Shown: in pieces, positions 46,440 to 58,739 of the stretch
Layout of the letters: every line of letters begins with the position of its first letter
Numbering within the stretch: the first letter of the stretch is position 1
Assembly (NCBI GenBank): GCA_016800925.1
Contig: JABCPU010000216.1
Coordinates: forward strand, 50,532 to 114,531
From: Suillus spraguei
Taxonomy: Eukaryota > Basidiomycota > Agaricomycetes > Boletales > Suillaceae
Length of the DNA stretch: 64,000 nt
Reading direction: 5' to 3'
Notes under the pieces: generated by a model
The model's database searches: none
What the model was told of the DNA's origin: nothing
The model's input: only the letters and a program-made list of their open reading frames with translations
Made by a program: the position numbers and the translations under genes

Positions 46440-47224
46440 GTCTCCTCAACACCCTTTCCGTTCCTCGCACTCAAATCAATACATGTAGGCCTTAGTATCG
46501 AGGATGACCGCAGTCGTAGGTATACCCTAACACAGCCCCTCTAAATGCCTCAAACTGTGCATTGTACCCCGAATTTTCCATTCATCATATTTACTTTTCG
46601 CTTTTCCCGTGACTAAATCATTGCCGATACTAAAGCGTTGATCTACTTCCATTTCACACCTAATGACGAGCAACATAACATTTAACCTATCGTCCTTTCT
46701 TATTGGCTTGTCAGTGTCACTTTGGACGCACGAACATTTACGGAGACCATCATTCTTTAAATCCGTCGTATCGACATGTTGTCATCATAAACCTATGTTC
46801 TAGGTCACATATTTTGCGGATATGTTTACCTAATGTCGAGTGCCTTGGCCAACTTTAGACGCTAAATAGATCTTCATGCCCAAAGCATGCATCGCATTTG
46901 AGAGACTCAGATTTCACCCAATAGACATCCGTAAGTGTCCGTGAGGCTGTCTATTCAACACGAACCTCCCTTTGCGCAGGCACCCCTACGCTTGAATATT
47001 CGTGCCTCACAAGCTGAGACAGGCTTGAACGTTCTGAACTGACGAGAGGCTCCTTCAACTACCAGTCGTTAGGTGCTATGCAATCTAAGACAAACTTCTG
47101 AATAAGGAATCCTCCTTTGGACAACAGACCAAAACAATGTGGTTTGGACTCTGCTCTCGAAGCCTCTCATGCGCAAGTGCGGCACAACTAATTCTAATTT
47201 CTACGGGAGTTCTGATATCAACAT
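46440..47224. other. Intergenic
   Basis: No gene is seen. It lies between the NLR stop and the start of homology with duplication copy 1. Confidence 0.55.
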
Positions 47225-48231
47225 AGCCTTGCGTCACGCATGAAGCCTCATGCCTCTAACCGAATTATGACCGCACGCGTTGATATGCATATCTTAAGTT
47301 GATATTTTTGATCCAAAATGAAGTTATTGACGTCTAGTCTAGACAATGCTTCCATGAAGTTTCATCATGTGATGATAACGAGGGTATTACGGGCTGCGTG
47401 CTCCATGTTGTATCGTCAGTTAATTCGTAATATTTTCATATAGACGAGTACATATATCAAAATTTAATTTTCAGGCCTGGGATGCTACACGCCATCATAT
47501 CTGATGCTATTTCTCTATTGCACAACCTTCTGCTGTAAGCGGATACCGCTGCCAGCTGCCAACGCTCACGGTTGTGGTTGAGTGTGGCGTGATGGAACGT
47601 TATCGGAGTTGTACCGTGCTGCACATGTAATGCCATATTCTCTAGTGAAGATGCGCTAGTGCTTACACTATTCTCACAATTTAGGTATACAAGGGAGGAG
47701 TGACGTGCTGTGGAAGGTCTACGTTCTTGTGGATTGATGGTACTTTAAAGCAATGGATTCACGGAGGCCACAGGTGTGTTTTATATGGCAAAGAAACCAC
47801 AAACGCTTACCTTTTTGCGATATGTGGTCGGGGCACAATGTGCGTCCACAGGCGTGCTTTGTCTGGCGTTTCTCCACATGTTGTGAGGTTAAAAAGCTGT
47901 TGTTGTTCTCTCCTTCACTTCTCTATCTTCTCTCGTTCTCTTTACTGCGATACTTCATCTTGTGATCTTAGCCCACTTCACATCACTGGTTCAAATCATT
48001 GGTTCAAATCATTGATATATCTATGTAAGTCTACTCACATGTTGACTTGGTATCTTCAGATGCTGACGATGTCTCCCGCATTTCGTGTTTTATGCAACAG
48101 TCTTCAAATGTCTTTTGATAGGTTGGTGTTCAACATCGAGTAGGATGATGCGCGGCTCATCTCATAATTTTCTTAGCGGGTCTATCCTTCTGTGTTCCCA
48201 ACCTGGAATCCACCCGAAAGCCACCACTAAC

Positions 48232-49664
48232 ATGGTCTCGGAGGACGTTCAGAAGTTTGCTCATCCCGACGATGTGGCCGCTATGCAGGCTGAGTATGTG
48301 GCTCTGCCTTATTCAAAACATTAAATCAAACTGACGGCCTTTGGTAGATTGGCTCAGGTCTGCGCGGAACAGGAATTCCTCAAGGCGCAACAAGGGTACG
48401 CGCCACCCTGATTGAGTGCTTGCATTGACTCATGTATTTCTCCAGGTCTTCGGCGTTTTTGCAGGATGTCCAAAATGATCTGATGTTGTTTCCGACGTTG
48501 AACCAATTCACAGCTGGTCTACCCCAGCTTCCCCCAATGGACCCGAACCAATACTATTATCCCCAGCCCTCTGTCGTCCCTCAAGCGCCACTGGAAGGTC
48601 CCGCATGGTCTCAGCCTGAACATTATGGGGGTTCATATTTCAATGGGCCTGATTTTGATCAGAATTACTATCCCCCTATCGTGGACCTGGAGCTTTGGGC
48701 AGCAGGAGATCCCCGCGCGTATGGCCCCCTACCGCCATTTTCCCAAGGGTACTTGCAGACGGAAATGTCTATACCCTCTGCGACAGAATATACTGGCTAC
48801 ACATACCCTGGTGCTATCGTGGACACGATGACCAATGTCGACACCTTTTTGCCGTTCGCGTCAGGTTCTCACGCGACAATGAATCTGAGTGACGGTGACA
48901 ACTTGGAGCCATCTTCCTCTGCTCCTGATATGACGCCGTGTGCCAAACCCCTCAAACGTAAAGCTAGCTATACTTTTATATACGAGGATGGCAGTTTGAG
49001 TTCGTCTCCCGCGCCAACCACACGCAAGCGCAGATGCTTGGATGACGAGGAGGACGAAATCAGAGAAGGGAAGTTTGGTGCTTACAGACTAGCGGACGCC
49101 AACGCCGTAGTCATGGCTGTGCCCGTTCATGACCCTCAGCCAGTAGACATCAGCAGCCGCAGGACTCATGACGCCCATGGTAATCTTCTTCGAACGAGGA
49201 GGTTTGGAGCGATGGAACTCGACGATTCCTACTCCAAACGGTCCGTCAATATTACGAATGAACTACCCGCAGGGATGACCTGCGTACAAGCATGCAGCTG
49301 GACGGACCAGCCCTGCGGACTGTTTGTAGAAATGCACAAAGTCCGCGTCGCAAATCACCTGTGGCATTGGCACGGTGTCAAACCCAAAACCACGGCTCCC
49401 TGCAAATTCGAAGGTTGCTCGAACACAGAGGTGATGTGCAATTTGGTCCGTCACATCGAGGTCGTCCACTATACTACGTCCTTTGAATGCACCTATTGCG
49501 GTAAGCGTTGCTCGAGGTCCGATTCTTTGGATAGGCATCAGCAGAAATGCGATCCGCTTCTTGCTAGCAAGGCTCGCGCTAAGAAGGGAGGTCGCAAGTC
49601 CGGTCCCAAAGACCAGAAGAAGCTGGTCTATGGGTATATCGTTCCTGCCCGCGACGAGAAATAG
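48232..49664 (+). CDS. C2H2-like zinc-finger protein, copy B (putative regulator)
   Basis: Exons 48232-48293, 48348-48395 and 48446-49664 give 442 residues (start MVSEDVQKFAHPDD). It differs from copy A by a three-residue gap after LNQFTA and a handful of substitutions (for example TEYTGY for TECTGY, LPFASG for LPSASG). The Cys/His modules are identical. Splice signals match those of copy A. Both copies are open, so both could be expressed. It lies upstream of, and in the same direction as, the protease gene, but that alone does not show regulation. Confidence 0.78.
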
Positions 49665-49726
49665 TCTAGTGTACGACTGTACGTTTCCCTGACCTGTATC
49701 TGTCGCTGCCGCTAACTTCTTGTTAC

Positions 49727-51079
49727 AGTGCTCTAGTATTTTCTCCAATTCTTTACGAACATTTACGACTACGACACTCGTTTCACTCTATCGTACATCA
49801 AATCACCGACACTCCTTTTGCATTAAACTTTCGCTCTTTTCAGTTTTTCCTCCCTTCGTTATTGCTTGGCATATCTTTATTGGATAAATTGTATCGTACG
49901 CTGGACGTAGCTATCGAATCTCATTATGTCCCTTGGTGTATATTCTAAGTGGCTGTTAGATGGAAGTTGAATGACGGCTTAAGTGGAGCTTTATACCGTA
50001 CTTGTTATGGATGAAGACTCAATGTATTGTACTAGGTGTGCGCTTATCCTACCTGGCCGTCTGATAACGATATACACCTCATGTACGAGTTTTCCATCAT
50101 GCACACGCTCGCTGGTACATCGCACTGTCAAATACCATTTAGGAGATAGGGGGAGAAAAGCAGCACAGTAATTGTATTGTTCAAATATCTCATTGTAAAT
50201 CATAGTAGCAAACGCCTGAAGGTGAATGAATTGCTTGTAATATCTAACGCCAGTAGCGCATGCAAATGATCTACCCGCCCACTGACATATAAGATGATCC
50301 ACGTAGAAGCCCAACTTTCCGAACAGCTCACGAGTGAATGCTTTCGAACCATATATGAACGCATCTGACAATCTGCTGAAATGGGTCTAAAGATACACAT
50401 CTATGCGAGTCTTGCCGTCTCTGATGCCGTCTGTAGAATGAGGTGAGAGGGAAGCAAGATGGTGAGCCCAGGGGAATCGAGGAGAGTAGCGATGGTAGTA
50501 AGATAACGGCACACCGGAAGTTTTCCTGACGATGTTCTTCCTGTTGCCAGTGTATGGCGTGAACGTGTACCCATGCGAGACTCCTAGAAGTGTCATCCTT
50601 GTGCAAGGGACAAACTCAGGCATAAAACCGGATGAACAACTACGAGTCATGACAATACAGATGGGCCTTGACATGGCCCTGCAGAGAATGTTCCGTGAGG
50701 GCGTATGAATGGTATCGTGCCCATGCGCCCATGAGCGGCTACAACTGACATTATGATGGCAACCATGTGTTTATTTCTAGTAGAAGTAGCACGACCTGGA
50801 TAAGATAAGTCCTACTCCAGAACAATTTTCGAAAAAGAACGCACAAATGATTCAATATCATCATCATACGCACCTTTTCAGTCACAAGACTTGAAATCAA
50901 AGCCAGTGTGCAACTAGCAGATGGCCCTGATTGAAGGTATTGATGATCAGTGAGAAACTATGTGCAGTAAAAAGCTGAGCTGGTTGTCAGCGGGATATGG
51001 TCTTGTTGGTAGTAACGGGCCTTGATAACGTTGCCAACGATCTTTGGAACAACAAAGTGTCAAAACTGCTATACTGAGC
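49727..51079. promoter_or_regulatory. Flank between regulator B and protease; protease upstream region
   Basis: Up to 50026 this is the regulator 3' flank shared with copy 1. From about 50400 it aligns with 23080-23420, the third protease promoter copy. The retained blocks include GTATGGCGTRAA, TTGCCAAYGAT and CAACAAAGTRTCAA. No gene is recognised here. Confidence 0.6.
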
Positions 51080-51087
51080 TATAAATA
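51080..51087 (+). promoter_or_regulatory. TATA box of the aspartic protease
   Basis: TATAAATA in the context GAGCTATAAATAGG. The same box stands at 23424-23431 in the diverged promoter copy, so it has been kept while flanking bases changed. The ATG is 300 nt downstream, so a long leader or a 5' UTR intron is likely. Confidence 0.65.
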
Positions 51088-51386
51088 GGTTTATGCTAAG
51101 AAAGAAAAACAAAAGGTTTTGCGACATATAAGAACGCTCTTAGATCGATAAAATTAGCTACCACTTTTCGATCCACTTATTGGGTCTTCTCAGCTTCCAC
51201 TCGTACGAACTCTGGCCTGGTGCCGTATCACTGTCTTTCATCTCATTTCATTCTTCCATAGTTCGCCAGTCGATCTCAAATTCTGTTTTAAATTTTGCTA
51301 ACTGTTCCAGTTGTCGCTAGTCGACGCCTCCCTTACTGTTTTTTTTAACTCCCAGTTTGTACTTGCAAAGAAGTTGTTCACCCGTG

Positions 51387-53143
51387 ATGCAATTGTCAAT
51401 CGTTTTCGCTGTGCTATTAGCATGTATTCTAAACAGCACCCCATCTGATGCAATCCCTGCGAGGGCGCGCCACCAGATGCGGGCTAGCCCAAGGATGGTT
51501 ACAATGCCGCTGAAGCGGTTATACGTTCCACGGACCGACGTCCACCCACAATTGGTGAGCCGATATGAACATTACTTCCCCATAGCCCCTGACCATTTGA
51601 TGGCACAGCTTCTCCAACAACACATCAACCGTGGCAACAAACGCCTTGCGCGTATGACTGGACGTTCAGAACCCCTGAACATGAACTCCGCGCAGAGATG
51701 CACAAGCGATTGTACATTCTTGAAAGCAGTTCAGTCAAAACCAGTAGTGCTACCACGGGGACAGGGAGCAACTTTAGCAGACGCCATTGGCGTCATTCCA
51801 AACCTGTCACAAATACAGCAAACAATGGTTCTTCTACCAGCAATAATTCTTCCACCAGCACCGATGGTGGAGTTTCTGCTCTCGACATCGAGGCCGCCGA
51901 AAATGGCGGTCTCACTCCTGCTAATAAACCTACTGCTAACAACACTCTTGGCCTCGCTATTGAGTGAGTCCAGTCGTTCTTCCCCTTTAACGGATTAACT
52001 GATGATCATGCAGTGCGGATGATGTCGGATATATTGCCACTATCCAGATTGGCACTCCCCCCAAGAACTTTAATATTCTTATGGACTCTGGTTCCGCCGA
52101 CTTCTGGGTCGGTAGTGAAACTTGTCAATCTCAGCAGGGTACTTGTGTAAGTTCTTGTTAATACCAACCGCTATAAACTGCTCACACCAGCTCAGGGGAA
52201 TCATACTTTCCTTGGCTCCAAGTCGTCCAGCTCTTTCATTCAATCCGATCAAAATTTCAATGTGACTTACGGGTCTGGAGCCGTTGCTGGTGTTCTTTGC
52301 CAGGATAATGTCAACATAGCGGGTTTGCAGCTCAACAACCATACCTTCGGCGTAGCAAACGAGGAATCTGTACAATTCTCTGCAGACACCGTTCCTTTTG
52401 ACGGACTGATGGGTCTTGCCCAATCAGTAAGTCACTTCTTGATCTCGAGGCACCAATAGTACGCTGACAGATTCTTTCGCAGACACTTTCCAATGAAAAA
52501 GTCCCAACTCCTGTCGAATCTTTGGCATCCAATGGTCTTATCTCCTCGGCTATATCGTCTTTCAAGATCTCACGTCTGGCTGATCACTTAACGACGGCGA
52601 AGTTACATTTGGCGGACTGGACTCCAGTAAATTCGTTGCCAGCACCCTCGTCACCATCCCAAACGTAAGCAAGATAGGGTTCTGGGAGGGCGCTATGGAC
52701 GCGATCACAGTCAGTGGACAAGACACAACCTTGACCGGGCGCACTGCCATTCTTGACACCGGCACACCCTCATCATCGCCCCTCCGGCGGACACCCAGGC
52801 AGTTATAACTATGCTTGGAGGTAAATGCGATACTCAACAATGTACGATTCCGTGCACGTCGAATGCGAGCGTCGCGCTCTCCTTTGGAATGCGTCGTTTT
52901 CTATCGACCCCAGAGACATGGTGGTGTTGCCTGTCGACATCAATGATCCAACTGGTGACTGCACAGCTGGGATTCAGCCTGGCACCGTCGGGACGACACG
53001 GAGTGGCTGGTATGGGACTCTTTTTGATTGTATCAGATCGGGCCGTTGACTTCGTCTGGCAGGTCGGAGATGTGTTTTTGAAGAATGCGTATTTCTCCGT
53101 TGACACGCAGAACAACCAAATTTCTTTGGCCAAGCTTTCTTAG
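51387..53143 (+). CDS. Pepsin-like aspartic protease (A1), with frame errors
   Basis: The start ATG at 51387 gives a signal peptide (MQLSIVFAVLLACILN). A propeptide follows, then the mature enzyme. Exons: 51387-51963, 52014-52146, 52196-52426, 52483 to about 53009, and 53063-53143. The first catalytic motif is MDSGSADFWVG (DSGS instead of the usual DTGS) in YIATIQIGTPPKNFNIL. The flap region reads NVTYGSGAVAGVLC. The second motif is DTGT. Product: a secreted endoprotease active at acid pH, by family. One-base shifts stand at about 51678 (C run), 52588, 52765, 52889 and 52996. Copy 1 lacks the last three, so they are errors or recent damage. The 52588 shift is in both copies. Confidence 0.82.
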
Positions 53144-53150
53144 TTTCCTC

Positions 53151-53233
53151 CCGTGAACTACCCAATGGTCACGGGAAGTAGTGTAGTTGTTTTCTACAGG
53201 ATCGCGGGTTCGATTCTCGCTTAGATTCGGGGA
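53151..53233 (+). ncRNA. tRNA-like relic, second copy
   Basis: Same hairpin, A-box and B-box arrangement as at 4578-4660, with one base change. It moved with the duplication. The short A-to-B distance argues against a working tRNA. Confidence 0.4.
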
Positions 53234-53364
53234 AGGCATCAGATTATCTTCAAGCTGTATACTAAGTCATTACTCATTGCTATCATCATACACAACATCA
53301 ATTGTCTGAAGTCTGAAGAATAAAGTCTACACGGTACATACATAATACAACAATAAGTTTGTCT

Positions 53365-54730
53365 CTACTTTTTTCGCAAGAGTTCCTTTGCGATTTCTTC
53401 GTTATCCGCAGACTGGTCTGGTAGCCAAAAAGCCTGTACAGTGCGCAGTTAGTACATAATGCATAGACGATGAAAGATCGAGATATTCACCAATTCCGCC
53501 CCTGCGGATACAATCATAGCTAACCGGGGATTGAATCTCACACATCTAGACGGACCGGGATGACCATCAAGAGTAGCAAGCGGCTGAAGCCGCGTTGGAG
53601 GTGTCTTGAGATCAACGATGCTGACCGCACAGGCAAGTTTTGGACGTCCCATATGACTATTTTCCCGTTCAAACTGCCGCTGACAACATACTTGCTATCC
53701 GGCGTCCAAGATACCTCCTCACCACTGTTGCCCTTCGAGGGGTCGATAGTTTGCGGGGCATCCATGCGTCGCCGCTCCAACCCAACGTGACCCTCCAACT
53801 TAGCCAATAGATGACCTTCAAACGCGTCCAAGATATAGTGCGCATCGCCAGAGCAACCAACAAGGATATATTTCGCATTTGACGAGAATGAGAGAGATGT
53901 CATGTATATCGGACGAGGTGGGTAGCTGACTAGGGCGAGGGTGGGGTCTTCCAGCGTTATGGTCAAGAACGGGTCCTTGTCGTAGTTTGCTTGGTCGTAC
54001 AGGAGTATCCGTGAGTAGTGATTCACGCCCACTGCGAATACCAACCCGCTGGAGTCGTACGCGACGATGGGTGATGCGGTAGGTTTCAGGAGTCCGCGAC
54101 ATGTCGGTGGGCGGAGGTCCCATAATCGAACCGTTTTGTCTACTGAGCCGGACATGAAGCCGTCGTCGATGGGGTGAAACTTCCAAGGAGACGACGCGTC
54201 CGCTGTGGCCCTTGAAATACTGCAAGTATTTGTTGTCGTGGAGTGAATGATACCGAATCGTGTCGTCTTCCTTCGTCGAAGCGTGTACGACGGTAGTATG
54301 CCTATGCGTAAAACGAGGAAGGTCGACCCCATATTTCTTAGAGTACAGCGTCTTGAGATGTCTGAGCGCAACGTCAAAAATTAGTCGTCAGGAGGAGATA
54401 GAGGGTGGTAACAACTTGCTTGCCGTCTTGCAGCTGTACAGCCGAAAGTCTCGTCTTCAGCTGCGGTCAACACCTGATCTCCCCGGTCATCGAATGTGAT
54501 GGCGGTGATGTGTCGTGGCTTGATGTGATCTAGCGACAGGCGTCGACGGCGGTGTCGGCTCAACTGCTCCCTTGAAGATTTTTTGCGGGCTTCAACTTTG
54601 TCTGGAACGGACCTGTCAGCGCACGCATACAGGAAATTTCTGTGCTTACCATCAACGCATTTGAGAGCGGAATCGTCGCTGGCGGAGGTGCTGCCGCATT
54701 GCCATTAGAGGTCGTTGGTGGAGGCGGCAT
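53365..54730 (-). CDS. SWD2: SWD2/WDR82-like WD40 protein (COMPASS, CPF subunit)
   Basis: The start is put at the ATG at 54730 ([17 protein letters not shown]), with the first intron at 54649-54613. Recognisable blocks: [105 protein letters not shown] and [18 protein letters not shown]. The C-terminus is [15 protein letters not shown]. Family: a nuclear propeller protein in the H3K4 methyltransferase complex and the 3'-end processing factor. One-base shifts occur near 54443 (TTTC-CGG), 54174 (CCCC) and 53635 (AAAA), plus one or more near the N-terminus. As the protein is essential in yeasts, assembly errors are the likely cause. It diverges from RPB5. Confidence 0.85.
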
Positions 54731-54808
54731 TGAGAGGTTCGTCAAGGATCACTTTGGGCGTCTGAGTTTCAATACTGCTTTTGCCGGCTACTCCCCTCAA
54801 CTTGAAGG
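54731..54808. promoter_or_regulatory. Divergent promoter SWD2 / RPB5
   Basis: Only 78 bp separate the two start codons, so the genes must share one promoter region. No TATA box is visible. The SWD2 start is provisional, as its first exon has an unresolved frame. Confidence 0.6.
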
Positions 54809-55698
54809 ATGGCTGAGGACGAAACTGCGAAACTATGGAAGGTCAATCGGACGATCCATGAACTTGTAAAAGATAGGGTGCGAAATTATGTTCTTTGGTG
54901 CATTGGTGCATTTTTAACCAGTCGTTGACGAAGGGGTACCAAGTCTCGGACGATGAGATCAACATGGACCTGACCACATTCAGGTCGCACTATGCAAACA
55001 GTGGAGGCAGCGTCGAGTCAGTTGCTGTTATTATGCACTTTCAGATGTTGACTCGTACTTCCAGTCGAAACCAACTCAATTTCTTCACGAATTCCAGAGA
55101 AAATCCAGCAGATCAGATTTTTATATTCTTTTCGGATGAGAAAAGCGTCGGCGTTAAAACAATGCGGAAGTTCGTCTATGTGCGCCCCCCTGTACCCGTT
55201 CGTCTGATGTAGGGTGAACACACAGGCTATTGGGTATTCTCGAGGAGAAGTCGATCATGCGGGGGATTATTATCTTTCCTGGCAATATGACGCCGTCTGC
55301 GCGAAAAGTGCGAACGCGATTCATTGTTCTCGCTTTAGCGATCTTATGCTTGCTTTGCAGGTAATTGCAGCAATGTCTCAACAATATCGGCTCGAGGAGT
55401 TTTCAGAAGCTGACCTATTGGTCAATATTACGCATCACACACTGGTCCCGCGGCATGAGGTGTTGACTGTCGAGCAGAAAAAACAACTTCTTGAAAAATA
55501 GTGGGTTTTATTCTCGGAATGACTTGACGTGTTCTTACATTGGGATCCATTTAGTCGGCTGAAGGAGACCCAGCTTCCTCGAATACAACTAGCTGACCCG
55601 TGGCACGATACTATGGACTTCGGAGAGGCCAAGTCGTCAAAATCACTCGTCCTAGTGAAACCAGTGGTCGATATGCCAGCTATCGTATATGTTTCTAA
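54809..55698 (+). CDS. RPB5: RNA polymerase I/II/III shared subunit RPB5 (ABC27)
   Basis: Exons: 54809-54877, 54934-55016, 55065-55169, 55226-55307, 55361-55500 and 55555-55698. The protein begins [20 protein letters not shown]. It continues [78 protein letters not shown] and [16 protein letters not shown]. The conserved C-terminal assembly domain follows ([29 protein letters not shown]). About 213 residues, normal for RPB5. A single base is missing at GACCC-GTG (about 55598), in a C run. RPB5 is essential, so this is most likely a sequence error. It is convergent with the dioxygenase gene (101 bp between stops). Confidence 0.95.
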
Positions 55699-55799
55699 GA
55701 AATATATGGTTTGCATAGATTTTCTATTATCATATTCACATGTATACTAGCACCAGAACGCGAAACAGTTCACGCGGGGGTACAAGATATTTGTGGCAT

Positions 55800-56465
55800 T
55801 CACCTCCGAGGGGACTGTACTACTTCGCAGGAGCGACATTCCCATTCCTTGCACTTTCTCAATTCTTCGGTTGACATCCAGCGCTGGATAACGGGCTTTG
55901 AGTTGCGTCCCGAGGTCGGTGACGTGGAAGGTCTCCTTGTGAATGATAGTTGGCTTGGTATGGGAAGGGTCACGACAGTACCACTGCAGGGAGTCTGAGT
56001 GCAGAGAAGCGTCAAGACAGATTATTGGCATAGTAGGAATCTGTACGGACCATGAGATGCGTCCGGACGAGCAGCTTCGATAACAATTCCGATTGTATCG
56101 GTGAAGCGGACCGGGTTGTGGGGTGTGTTGGCTAAGGTAAAAACGATTGGACCTGATGGTGATGAAATTTCTCAACATACCTGGGAGTAAGAACATCTCT
56201 CCTTGCTCGATCCTGATATCCTTGAATTCATCACCATCTACCACTCTAAGCAACATGCCACCCTTGTACTGATAGAACCATTCCTAAAATGAAATCGGTA
56301 CAATATCTTATCTTAGCGATCGTAGAGACGCACTTCAGTCTCGTTCACATGATAATCATTTCTCTCATTGGGACCGCCTACAGCCATCACAGTGAAGTCC
56401 TTTTGCCGGTATAGGCAGAAGTTGTTCACAGGAGGCTTGAGTAGGTGCTGGTTCTGTCGAGCCAT
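55800..56465 (-). CDS. BNA1: 3-hydroxyanthranilate 3,4-dioxygenase
   Basis: The start ATG at 56465 gives [20 protein letters not shown]. Exon 1 ends at 56334, and further introns begin GTATGTTGAG and GTCCGTACAG. The cupin metal ligands are present: [17 protein letters not shown] (His, Glu) and NTPHNPVRF (His). The protein continues [18 protein letters not shown], then [18 protein letters not shown] and [13 protein letters not shown]. The end has CKEWECRSC in place of the CxxC metal site of some relatives. One extra A in CTCAAAGCCC (about 55893) shifts the frame before [13 protein letters not shown]. The enzyme opens the 3-hydroxyanthranilate ring to the precursor of quinolinate in the kynurenine route to NAD, in the cytosol. 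Length about 170 residues, as in fungi. Confidence 0.93.
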
Positions 56466-56966
56466 AGTGGGAAGTTGATAGGTGGAAGGAGAGGCATCGT
56501 TGGTGCTAAGAGACGGTACCGACGTGTAGCGCCCAAACCCAATTCCTTTTTGGGATAAAGAACACGATTAGTCTGTTTCAACATACAAGTGCAGGCTGTA
56601 GCCTCTTCTTTGATTTCACTTCACGTTTCATCATGCGGGACCCTCCTCTGTTTCGTCGACCCTTCGCTTGCGCCTCGGGTTCAGCCGGAAACTTCCGATC
56701 AGCCTGGATCACTGTGTTAGATCGATGACCCACATGATTTCATACCAAACCCTCGAACTTGCGGTAAGAATTTTGCCGACATCACCAACGACTGGAGCTT
56801 GAACTTTCCTGATAAGCTGGTGGTTAATACTACTATATATGTAGCATCCATTACCATCATAGCGCTACTAGAAGCGCTGAACCGTGGTATATCTAGCACG
56901 AAGTTCGAACAACACAATGTTACATCCCAACTTCCCGCTCGCTCTCTCGAAATAGCTTAGCCTCAG

Positions 56967-58656
56967 ATGATTCTAGTTGGCAGCCGTCGATCAGTTCGTA
57001 TGAGTTTTTAAGCTATTGGTTGGGTTCGTCATATCAGTTACTGATGTCTCAACCTAACATTGACTTGCGATTTCACAGTTGCTGCCGGTGCCGTGGTAGC
57101 ATACGATTGGGGTGAGCAAGACCGTGTTCAAAGACTGCTGACACTTATGATATTGATATTTCAGTACTAACACTCGGTCAAGAGGTAGGTCGATGTCATC
57201 ACCAGAGCAGTCAACTCGCTAAGAACAGTGCTATAGATTGAACTGATATGGGTGAGTCACAGAGTCACATACCTAGGAGAAAGGATAGAACGCAATGAAT
57301 TCGCGACAGAAGCAACGCTGGTCTCTCATGACTGTGCTGTACTGGTTGTTTGTACCTCATCTCATACTATGGCGTGGTTGGAAAGTCATACTAACTCCAA
57401 AATGTTCTAGACACGCTATACTGGAATGCCATATTATATGTATGTTTTTGAGGCCAACAAGTTGGTGCTGTACTCATAACTCTCTCATCATCAGTATCCG
57501 TTCTGGGTATGTCTCATGTGCACTGTGTTCGATTCTTCTGACCGACAGCACACAGCATTTACGCCATTGGCCTCGCTGACAGATGCAGTGAGTATTCCGC
57601 AACCATCTCATTTTTATCTAATGAATACATTCATATGCAGGAGTGAGTGAGATTTTGACCGTTGAACTTGGCTCAGCATAATAACTTAATAGGTGTGAGT
57701 CAAGTGTTTGATCGTACTATGAGGGTGATCACTAATTGGGTGTTTCAGGCAACATCATGTACTATGCTTTAAATGGGACAAATTCGGTCGTATTTACCAT
57801 GTTGGACAGTGAGTTACCCAGTTGCAATACCTCAGTGATATTGACTCGACTGAAAATGATGCAAGTCATCATGATTGCTCGGTTGCATGCCATGTATCAG
57901 CGATCTCGAGTGATGCTTATATTCTTTGTTATAATATTTCTGGCTATTATGATTGCCTGCGCAGTATTTATGGTCATAGGACTCAAGGATACTGCAGGGA
58001 AGGGTAAGCTTTACTTGTTCACTCTAAAAAAAAAGCTCATCGGGATGAACACAAGAGGAGCTGATACTCCCTGGCACATATGTGTGCAGTTATAGATACA
58101 AGGGAGACTTCCAGTTTCTGTTTACAATGGTGTGGACGCTCAGCATTGTTTGGGAGGTCCTCGCACTGTGTTTTGCAGTCTGGGTTGCTGTGAAACACTT
58201 CCATAGCCTGCGACAATTCGGCCCATCGACAGGATCAACCATCGGGGACTGTTTCAGAGTGCTCATAAAATACCACGTGCTTTTTTTTGCAAGGTGAGCT
58301 TCTAATGCCAGTGTCTATCTTTCTCTGTTGAAGTTTCCTCACGTGCTAGTTTTGTCTGTATCTGTTGCATCCAGCTTGGTTCTTTCTTCCAGAACTATTT
58401 GTGCGCCGACCTGTTGCTATATCTGCTTGTAAAACGGTCATCATTTCTGTAGAGTTCAAATGCTATTGGAGAACTGACACTCGATGGTGTCCTTCAAATT
58501 TTATTGTGCATACAGATGTTCATACTGGGTCCACGCCTCATCCTTAGCGTTCGAGAACATCACGCTAAGCTTGTCGCCAATTCCGACGCGGAAATTAGCA
58601 TGAATTCAATTGCCTTCCAGGAGGCTGTACATGTACCAACTAGCAGTACTGTATAG
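56967..58656 (+). CDS. DUF6533 multi-span membrane protein
   Basis: Many tiny exons spell the family pattern VVAYDW, LTLGQE, IELIW, KQRWSLMTVLY. Later exons give MMQVIMIARLHAMYQRSR, VIIFLAIMIACAVFMVI, VWTLSIVWEVLALCFAVWV and VKHFHSLRQFG. The last exon gives QMFILGPRLILSVREHHAKL and ends HVPTSSTV at 58654-58656. The start at the ATG at 56967 is tentative. The protein has about six or seven hydrophobic spans and a cytoplasmic-looking tail. DUF6533 proteins are numerous in Agaricomycetes and have no established function; they resemble receptors in topology only. Some exon joints (near 57340 and 58360) are not resolved. Confidence 0.72.
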
Positions 58657-58739
58657 GGAAATGCTTGCCAAGTGTCATGGAGGAGATATTCGGTCAAGGA
58701 TCTGTGGTAGTATTTATTTCAGTTGTGGTGTTTTGAAGT

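Larger units (their letters stand above)
47225..53606. repeat. Segmental duplication, copy 2 (complete)
   Basis: Matches 975-5307. It keeps the whole protease gene with promoter, and it continues into intact SWD2, so this is likely the source locus or the better preserved copy. The segment 50027-52585 has no counterpart in copy 1. The upstream part (47225-48100) is much more diverged than the regulator gene. Confidence 0.92.
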
